Assembly (NCBI RefSeq): GCF_001038425.2
Contig: NZ_LDPV02000017.1
Coordinates: 1-64,000 of the forward strand
Direction of reading: 5' to 3'
DNA: 64,000 nt
Source: Ornithinibacillus contaminans
GTDB taxonomy: Bacteria > Bacillota > Bacilli > Bacillales > Amphibacillaceae
Shown: positions 58,086-64,000 of the stretch, one piece after another
Numbering within the stretch: position 1 is the stretch's first letter
How the letters are laid out: each line of letters begins with the position of its first letter
The notes under the pieces: model-generated
What the model was told of the DNA's origin: nothing
What the model saw: the letters and a program-made list of their open reading frames with translations, nothing else
The model's database searches: none
Translations under genes and position numbers: made by a program

Positions 58086-59483
58086 TTGATCAAGGACACA
58101 GTGACAGCATTTATGGATAAGCATGATTTACTGCAGCCAGATTCGACGGTTTTGCTTGCTGTATCTGGTGGACCAGACTCGATGGCGCTGTTACACTTTT
58201 TCACGACAATCCGTCGTCAATGGCGCTTACGATTAGTTGCCGTCTCGGTTGATCATGGACTACGTGGTCAAGAGAGCAGACAGGATGTAGCCTATGTGGA
58301 GGAAATGTGCCGGCAATGGGAGATTGAGTTCGTTGGCACGTCAATCGATGTGACGACCTATAAAAAACAGGAGCGATTTGGAACACAATTTGCGGCTAGA
58401 GAGCTTCGGTACCGCTATTTTGCAGAACAAATGGAGCACTACCAAGCAGATTATTTGGTATTTGGCCATCACGGAGATGACCAAGCAGAAACGATGCTGA
58501 TGCAGTTAGTGCGTACGGCGGATTCGAGTTCGTTTTCTGGTATGCCAGTCAAGCGCGACTTTGCAACCGGTAGGATTATTCGTCCTTTCCTCTGTTTGAC
58601 AAAGGAGCAGCTTCACGACTATTGCGAGCACCATGGCATTACACCAAGAATCGATCCTTCCAATGCAAGCGATGATTATACGCGGAATTATTTCCGTCAT
58701 AACGTATTGCCCTTATTGAAAAGCAAAAACAGCAACTTACCCGCGACGATTCAGCACTTAAGTGAATCCTTACAGGCGGATGAGCAATACTTACAAGAAG
58801 AAGCCAAAAAAATGACGGAAAACGTTGTGAAATTCGAGGAAAATCCGAAAAGGGCAACGTTTGAAATTGATCAGTTTGATTCACACGCATCTGCTTTACA
58901 AAGGCGTGCCTTTCATCTAATATTAAACTATCTATATGAGGAGTTACCTGATAATTTATCATATGTCCATGAGGAAGATTTTTTTTCATTAGTAGCAAAT
59001 GATAAAAGTAATATCCAAATCGATTTCCCCCGTCATTTAAAGCTAGAGAAAGCATATAATAAACTTATCTTTTATTTCCAAACGAATGAGCCCAAAAGCC
59101 ACGCATTCCATGAAGTTCTCCCAGTTCCGGGTAGTGTATGGTTACCGGACGGAGCAAGTATGAAAGCTACATATTGTAATGAAATTAGTTCACAAGATGA
59201 ACATACATATTATACGTTGGCAAGTCGTGTTGCATTACCACTGCATGTGCGAACTCGCCGTGATGGTGACCGAATGCGCTGGAGTGGGTTAAATGGAAGT
59301 AAAAAGGTAAAAGATATTTTTATCGATGCCAAAATACCCGTACGGAAACGGAATAGTTGGCCAATTGTAACGGATAATAATGGGGAAATACTTTGGATAG
59401 TGGGTTTGAAAAAACGAGACCCGATTACGCTGGAAAAGAACACCTCATTGATACAACTATATTTTCAAGAAGGCAATGTGTAG
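58086..59483 (+). CDS. tilS: tRNA(Ile)-lysidine synthetase
   Basis: TilS converts C34 of tRNA-Ile(CAU) to lysidine, so that it reads AUA and not AUG. The N-terminal PP-loop is [28 protein letters not shown] and the C-terminal tRNA-recognition domain with [23 protein letters not shown] are clear. TTG 58086 is preferred for AAGGTGG seven bases upstream; ATG 58080 and longer frames are possible. It overlaps the start region of hprT. Confidence 0.95.
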   Translation: MIKDTVTAFMDKHDLLQPDSTVLLAVSGGPDSMALLHFFTTIRRQWRLRLVAVSVDHGLRGQESRQDVAYVEEMCRQWEIEFVGTSIDVTTYKKQERFGTQFAARELRYRYFAEQMEHYQADYLVFGHHGDDQAETMLMQLVRTADSSSFSGMPVKRDFATGRIIRPFLCLTKEQLHDYCEHHGITPRIDPSNASDDYTRNYFRHNVLPLLKSKNSNLPATIQHLSESLQADEQYLQEEAKKMTENVVKFEENPKRATFEIDQFDSHASALQRRAFHLILNYLYEELPDNLSYVHEEDFFSLVANDKSNIQIDFPRHLKLEKAYNKLIFYFQTNEPKSHAFHEVLPVPGSVWLPDGASMKATYCNEISSQDEHTYYTLASRVALPLHVRTRRDGDRMRWSGLNGSKKVKDIFIDAKIPVRKRNSWPIVTDNNGEILWIVGLKKRDPITLEKNTSLIQLYFQEGNV

Positions 59484-59493
59484 GAGGATTATC

Positions 59494-60042
59494 GTGCATA
59501 ACGACATTAAAGAGGTACTAATTACAGAAGAAGAAATTGCAGCAAAATGCAAGGAACTAGGTGAACAACTAACCAAGGAATATGATGGCCGCTTTCCGTT
59601 AGCGATTGGCGTACTAAAAGGTGCTCTACCGTTTATGTCAGATGTATTGCGACAAGTACAAACACATTTGGAAATGGATTTCATGGATGTTTCAAGCTAT
59701 GGTGGCACGAATATGAAGTCTTCTGGTGAAGTGAAAATCCTAAAAGACTTGAACACAAAAGTAGAAGGTCGAGATCTGTTAATTATTGAGGACATTATTG
59801 ATAGTGGATTAACATTACGCTATTTAGTCGATTTATTTAAATATCGCAAGGCAAAATCGATTAAGATTGTGACCCTATTAGATAAACCGTCTGGTAGAAC
59901 TGCACAAATTAAAGCAGATCTAGTGGGATTTGAGGTTCCAGATGCATTTGTTGTTGGGTACGGACTTGACTATGATGAAAAATATCGCAATTTACCATAT
60001 ATTGGTGTGTTAAAACCCGAAGTTTACGGTGGCGAGGAATAA
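59494..60042 (+). CDS. hprT: Hypoxanthine-guanine phosphoribosyltransferase
   Basis: HprT salvages hypoxanthine and guanine with PRPP; in Bacillus it also associates with TilS and regulates ftsH. The PRPP loop [17 protein letters not shown] and the base-contact region [17 protein letters not shown] are present. GTG 59494 has TAGGAGGATTATC upstream and gives 182 residues, the family length; the longer frame starts inside tilS. Confidence 0.96.
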   Translation: MHNDIKEVLITEEEIAAKCKELGEQLTKEYDGRFPLAIGVLKGALPFMSDVLRQVQTHLEMDFMDVSSYGGTNMKSSGEVKILKDLNTKVEGRDLLIIEDIIDSGLTLRYLVDLFKYRKAKSIKIVTLLDKPSGRTAQIKADLVGFEVPDAFVVGYGLDYDEKYRNLPYIGVLKPEVYGGEE

Positions 60043-60096
60043 GTCAAAATCGTTACAACATGCCCGAAATTACTAGGAAATACAGAGAGTAATTAG

Positions 60097-60126
60097 TTGT
60101 AAAATTTAATTTTTATATGATACTAT
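60097..60126 (+). promoter_or_regulatory. Candidate sigma-A promoter of ftsH
   Basis: TTGTAA (60097-60102), an 18-bp spacer and TACTAT (60121-60126) lie 35 bases before the ftsH start. Confidence 0.55.
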
Positions 60127-60161
60127 TGTTAATAGTTTTCCCATCTGGGAGGAGGTAGGCA

Positions 60162-62150
60162 ATGAATCGAGTATTCCGCAGTGCGTTTTTTTACTTAATC
60201 ATATTTTTGGTTATTATAGCCGTGATTAGTTTATTAAGTGGTCAGCATGATCAAGCAGAAGAACTAACGGTTAATGACTTTATGCAATCACTTGAAGCAG
60301 GCGAAATTAAAGAAATGACGATGCAGCCTGTGAATGGAATTATGCGTATCACTGGTACATTAGAGGACGATAAGCAATTTGTTGCACAAGTACCTGAAAA
60401 TAATGATGTTATCGCTGATATCACGACCAAGGCGCGTGAGCAAAGTGTATTAAACACGAAGGAAATGGATCAGCCAAGCATTTGGGTCACGCTGTTAACA
60501 ACGATGATTCCGTTCCTAATTATTGGACTATTATTCTTCTTCTTACTTAGCCAAGCACAAGGTGGCGGTGGCGGCCGTGTGATGAACTTTGGTAAAAGTA
60601 AGGCAAAAATGTATAGTGAAGAGAAGAAAAAAGTTCGCTTTACCGATGTAGCAGGTGCCGATGAAGAAAAGCAAGAGCTTGTAGAAGTAGTGGAATTCTT
60701 AAAGGATCCGCGTAAATTCTCTGCTATCGGTGCACGTATTCCAAAAGGGGTTCTATTAGTTGGACCTCCAGGAACAGGTAAAACACTACTTGCACGAGCA
60801 GTTGCTGGTGAAGCAGGTGTACCATTTTTCTCCATTAGTGGTTCGGATTTCGTAGAGATGTTCGTTGGTGTCGGTGCTTCCCGTGTTCGTGATTTATTCG
60901 AAAACGCGAAGAAAAACGCCCCATGTATCATCTTTATTGATGAAATTGATGCAGTAGGTCGTCAGCGTGGTGCTGGTCTTGGTGGTGGACACGATGAACG
61001 TGAACAAACATTAAACCAGTTGCTAGTTGAAATGGATGGTTTCGGAGCAAATGAAGGAATTATTATCATTGCTGCAACAAACAGACCAGATATCCTAGAT
61101 CCGGCACTTCTTCGTCCAGGACGTTTTGACAGACAAATTACCGTCGATCGTCCAGATGTTAAAGGTCGCCAAGAAGTTCTAAAGGTACATGCAAAGAACA
61201 AACCATTAGATGCTTCTGTTGATTTAAAAACAATCGCGATGCGTACACCAGGATTCTCTGGTGCAGACTTAGAAAATCTTCTGAATGAAGCGGCACTTGT
61301 TGCGGCTCGTCAGGATAAGAAACAAATCGATATGCTCGATGTGGATGAAGCAATTGACCGTGTAATCGCTGGTCCTGCTAAGAAATCCAGAGTTATATCG
61401 GAAAAAGAACGAAATATCGTGGCATACCATGAAAGTGGTCATACGATTATCGGGATGGTACTGGATGACGCCGATGTCGTTCATAAAGTAACAATCGTCC
61501 CACGCGGTCAGGCTGGCGGCTATGCTGTCATGCTACCGAAGGAAGATCGTTATTTCATGACCAAGCCAGAGCTATTTGATAAAATTACTGGTTTATTAGG
61601 TGGTCGTGTTGCAGAGGAAATCACATTTGGTGAAGTAAGCACCGGCGCATCCAATGACTTCCAGCGCGCAACAAACATTGCCCGTAAAATGATTACCGAA
61701 TACGGTATGAGTGATAAACTAGGGCCATTGCAATTTAGCAGTGGTGGCGGGGAAGTATTCCTTGGCCGTGATATTAACAATGAGCAAAACTATAGTGATG
61801 CCATCGCACATGACATTGATAAGGAAATGCAAAACTTCATCAATTATTGCTACGAGCGTGCGAGAACCATTCTAACAGAAAATCGTGACAAGCTAGAGCT
61901 AGTAGCGAAGACCTTATTAGAAGTGGAAACACTAGATGCAAGACAAATTAAATCGTTATTTGAAAAAGGCGTGCTTCCAGATCCAGAAGAAATCGTTGAA
62001 GAAGAGGACAGCGATGTGAAAGTCAACATACAGTCCAAAAAAGACGATGACACAGTAGATTCTTATGAAGAAGCAAAAGAAAAAGCTGATCAAAAGCTAC
62101 AAGAAGAAATCGCCGAATCAAAACAAGACGAAGATCCAAAACAAGATTAA
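60162..62150 (+). CDS. ftsH: ATP-dependent zinc metalloprotease FtsH
   Basis: FtsH degrades misassembled membrane proteins and regulators; in B. subtilis it is needed for sporulation through Spo0E turnover. It has two membrane helices (about 7-26 and 108-131) around a short extracellular domain. Walker A GPPGTGKT lies at 201-208, Walker B FIDEID follows near 258, and the zinc site H423-ESG-H427 completes the core. The C-terminus is a long acidic Glu/Asp/Lys tail, making the protein (662 residues) longer than the 637 of B. subtilis. GGGAGGAGGTAGGC precedes ATG. Confidence 0.98.
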   Translation: MNRVFRSAFFYLIIFLVIIAVISLLSGQHDQAEELTVNDFMQSLEAGEIKEMTMQPVNGIMRITGTLEDDKQFVAQVPENNDVIADITTKAREQSVLNTKEMDQPSIWVTLLTTMIPFLIIGLLFFFLLSQAQGGGGGRVMNFGKSKAKMYSEEKKKVRFTDVAGADEEKQELVEVVEFLKDPRKFSAIGARIPKGVLLVGPPGTGKTLLARAVAGEAGVPFFSISGSDFVEMFVGVGASRVRDLFENAKKNAPCIIFIDEIDAVGRQRGAGLGGGHDEREQTLNQLLVEMDGFGANEGIIIIAATNRPDILDPALLRPGRFDRQITVDRPDVKGRQEVLKVHAKNKPLDASVDLKTIAMRTPGFSGADLENLLNEAALVAARQDKKQIDMLDVDEAIDRVIAGPAKKSRVISEKERNIVAYHESGHTIIGMVLDDADVVHKVTIVPRGQAGGYAVMLPKEDRYFMTKPELFDKITGLLGGRVAEEITFGEVSTGASNDFQRATNIARKMITEYGMSDKLGPLQFSSGGGEVFLGRDINNEQNYSDAIAHDIDKEMQNFINYCYERARTILTENRDKLELVAKTLLEVETLDARQIKSLFEKGVLPDPEEIVEEEDSDVKVNIQSKKDDDTVDSYEEAKEKADQKLQEEIAESKQDEDPKQD

Positions 62151-62154
62151 TAAG

Positions 62155-62180
62155 CAGCCTCCACTGGGGGCTGTTTTTTT
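62155..62180 (+). terminator. Terminator of ftsH
   Basis: CAGCCTCC pairs with GGGGGCTG around ACT (one wobble), followed by seven T residues. Confidence 0.9.
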
Positions 62181-62203
62181 ATGTATATTAATTAAGGTGC
62201 AGG

Positions 62204-62305
62204 GCGTCACCGAGACATTTTGTGCTGAGTCAAGCGGGAAAGTGAACCAGAGCCCGTGTCTCGAAGACATTTCCACCCGAATCAAACAGAAAGTGAACCA
62301 GATCC
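62204..62305. repeat. Two imperfect tandem copies of a 51-bp GC-rich unit
   Basis: The 14-base GAAAGTGAACCAGA occurs at 62238-62251 and again at 62289-62302. The preceding bases also match (GAGACATTT against AAGACATTT, GAGTCAAGC against GAATCAAAC). CGAGACA (62211) and TGTCTCG (62257) pair across the first copy. The block and the C-rich stretch to 62360 differ in base composition from neighbouring DNA. No protein is supported. Confidence 0.75.
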
Positions 62306-62522
62306 ACCAACCACAACCGCCCCCGTAAGCCACGCCCGGCAGTACCCCGCCCAAACACATCGCAACCATATCCCATAACCTCCTCATGCCTCTCTTCTAT
62401 TTCCATTACGTTTTTTATTTTGGTATAGTAGAAAGGGAAACTTAAGCGAGCTATTGCTTGTGGCGTTCGTTTCTTCATAATCAGTAGTCATGCAACCATT
62501 TTATGTAGGAAGGAATTTGAAC

Positions 62523-63287
62523 ATGCTTTTTGTGCTGGACGTTGGTAATACAAATACAGTATTAGGAGTCTTCGATGACGATGAATTAACGTATCATTGG
62601 AGAATAAAAACAGATCGATATAAAACTGAGGACGAATTTGGGATGCTAATCAAATCGTTGTTCGATTATAGTGGGATAAAGTTTGAGGATATACATGGGG
62701 CCATTATATCATCGGTGGTTCCTCCGATTATGTTTTCATTGGAAAAAATGTGCCGCACTTATTTTAAGCTTGACCCGATTGTGGTAGGGAAAGAAACGGT
62801 TAAGACAAATTTAAAAATGCGATATCCGAATCCAAAGGAGATTGGCGCAGACCGAATTGTAAATGCGGTCGGTGCGATTAAGGAGCATCAATCGCCATTA
62901 GTCATTATTGATTTTGGAACGGCGACAACGTATTGCTATATTAATGAAACGGAGGAATATTGTGGAGGAATTATTTCCCCAGGAATCAATATTTCCGTTG
63001 AAGCACTTTACCAAAGAACATCCAAGCTTCCGAAAATTGAAATCGAAGCACCGGAGAATATTATAGGGAAATCAACGGTTGAAGCTATTCAATCTGGCGT
63101 GTTTTATGGTTATATCGGGCAAGTTGACGGCATTGTGAACCGCATCAAGCAAACCTTTGGGGATGCCAAGGTTATTGCAACGGGCGGATTGGCGTCACTA
63201 ATTGGTGATGCCTCGGAAACCATTGATCACGTCGATCCATATTTAACATTAAAAGGGTTATATGAAATTTACAAAATGAATCAATAA
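62523..63287 (+). CDS. coaX: Type III pantothenate kinase
   Basis: CoaX performs the first step of CoA synthesis. The 254 residues begin [17 protein letters not shown], with the ASKHA-fold phosphate loop, and contain [25 protein letters not shown] and [14 protein letters not shown] 62523 has GTAGGAAGGAATTTGA upstream; the frame extends 11 codons further without a better start. hslO follows after 17 bases. Confidence 0.96.
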   Translation: MLFVLDVGNTNTVLGVFDDDELTYHWRIKTDRYKTEDEFGMLIKSLFDYSGIKFEDIHGAIISSVVPPIMFSLEKMCRTYFKLDPIVVGKETVKTNLKMRYPNPKEIGADRIVNAVGAIKEHQSPLVIIDFGTATTYCYINETEEYCGGIISPGINISVEALYQRTSKLPKIEIEAPENIIGKSTVEAIQSGVFYGYIGQVDGIVNRIKQTFGDAKVIATGGLASLIGDASETIDHVDPYLTLKGLYEIYKMNQ

Positions 63288-63304
63288 AAAGGAGTTCATG
63301 CATC

Positions 63305-64000
63305 ATGTCAGATTACTTAATTAAGGCGACCACATATGACGGGATGGTACGCGCTTATGCAATCCGCTCAACAGAAACGGTAGAAGAAGCGCGCCGCCGC
63401 CAGGATACATGGGCAACCGCGTCAGCAGCGATGGGTCGAACCATTACCATTTCAACAATGATGGGTGCCATGTTAAAGGGAAATGATTCCTTAACTGTAA
63501 AAGTAGAAGGTGGAGGCCCAATTGGAGCTATCGTGGTGGATGCAAATGCCAAGGGCGAGGTTAGAGGCTATGTTACCAATCCCCATGTTGATTTCGATTT
63601 AAATGCTAAAGGCAAGCTAGATGTTGCCAGAGCTGTTGGTACAGCGGGTAATTTGAGCATCACGAAGGATCTAGGATTACGAGAGTATTTTACAGGTCAA
63701 GTACCAATCGTCTCAGGAGAAATAAGTGAAGACTTCACCTATTATTTCGCAACATCTGAACAGGTGCCATCTGCTGTCGGTGCAGGTGTGCTAGTAAATC
63801 CTGATCACACAATCCTAGCTAGTGGAGGATTTATTGTTCAAGTGATGCCAGGAGCGGGCGATGAGATTATTGATAAGCTTGAACAGCGAATTAAGGCCTT
63901 TCCGGCGATTTCGTCACTTGTACAAGAAGGAAAAACACCAGAAGAAATTCTGGAGCGCTTATTTGAAGGAGAAACCATTAAAATCCATGAAAAAATGCCA
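63305..64000 (+). CDS. hslO: Redox-regulated chaperone Hsp33 (3' part outside window)
   Basis: The first 232 codons of Hsp33 are open to the window edge. The N-terminal [39 protein letters not shown] and [15 protein letters not shown] segments are typical. The four zinc-binding cysteines that sense oxidative stress lie in the missing C-terminal part. AAAGGAGTTCATGCATC precedes ATG. It forms a unit with coaX. Confidence 0.95.
   Translation, partial: MSDYLIKATTYDGMVRAYAIRSTETVEEARRRQDTWATASAAMGRTITISTMMGAMLKGNDSLTVKVEGGGPIGAIVVDANAKGEVRGYVTNPHVDFDLNAKGKLDVARAVGTAGNLSITKDLGLREYFTGQVPIVSGEISEDFTYYFATSEQVPSAVGAGVLVNPDHTILASGGFIVQVMPGAGDEIIDKLEQRIKAFPAISSLVQEGKTPEEILERLFEGETIKIHEKMP

Noticed and set aside
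62065-62328. 87-residue frame running from ftsH into the GC-rich spacer, and overlapping minus-strand frames
   Set aside because: It overlaps the ftsH tail and crosses its terminator and a tandem repeat; no start signals.

Overview
The window is a stretch of a low-GC, spore-forming Firmicutes chromosome, most likely a Bacillaceae of the Oceanobacillus/Virgibacillus type. From about 9.7 kb to the right edge the gene order follows the origin-proximal region of Bacillus subtilis as I recall it: yaaH, yaaI, tadA, scr, dnaX, ebfC, recR, yaaL, bofA, gin, yaaO, tmk, darA, yaaR, holB, ricT, yabA, yabB, yazA, rsmI, abrB, metS, tatD, yabE, rnmV, rsmA, yabG, veg, sspF, ispE, purR, spoVG, glmU, prs, ctc, pth, fin, mfd, spoVT, yabM, yabN, rqcP, yabP, yabQ, divIC, yabR, tRNA-Met, spoIIE, yabS, yabT, tilS, hprT, ftsH, coaX, hslO. 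The genus is an inference; the gene identities rest on recognisable proteins.

Bases 1-9.7 kb are accessory. An IS3-family element (6-1465) has removed the start of a small secreted peptide gene that resembles lactococcin-972-type bacteriocins. A fused ATPase-permease ABC gene and an orphan ORF follow. Then come a DinB-family protein, a small membrane/MltG-like pair, acetyl-CoA synthetase with a catabolite-response-type site, a DUF5694-like protein and an unknown membrane protein.

The backbone combines replication and repair (dnaX, ebfC, recR, holB, yabA, mfd), RNA and translation genes (tadA, SRP RNA, metS, rsmI, rnmV, rsmA, pth, tilS, rqcP, tRNA-Met, ctc), precursor synthesis (tmk, ispE, glmU, prs, hprT, coaX), cell division and proteostasis (divIC, ftsH, hslO) and a dense set of sporulation genes (yaaH, bofA, gin, yabG, sspF, spoVG, fin, spoVT, yabP/Q, spoIIE). 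Several promoters can be read by eye: sigma-H before spoVG, sigma-B-like before ctc, sigma-F-like before gin and fin, a sigma-K-like -10 before yabG, and sigma-A before scr, dnaX, abrB, yabE, veg and yabR.

Differences from the B. subtilis layout are: a 2.3 kb block of unrelated genes between yaaL and bofA; no rRNA operon between bofA and gin; no xpaC/yaaN before yaaO; no yabJ after purR; and an added SCP2-like gene between veg and sspF.

The least explained DNA is intergenic. It includes a strongly foldable leader in front of sspF with mutually exclusive stems (about 35.19-35.43 kb), a 20/40-bp tandem repeat (35.70-35.91 kb), a modular family of foldable repeats at 22.2, 33.1 and 41.7 kb, a folded purR leader (about 37.0 kb) and a 51-bp duplicated GC-rich block after ftsH (62.2 kb). 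No CRISPR array, prophage or classical defence system was seen.
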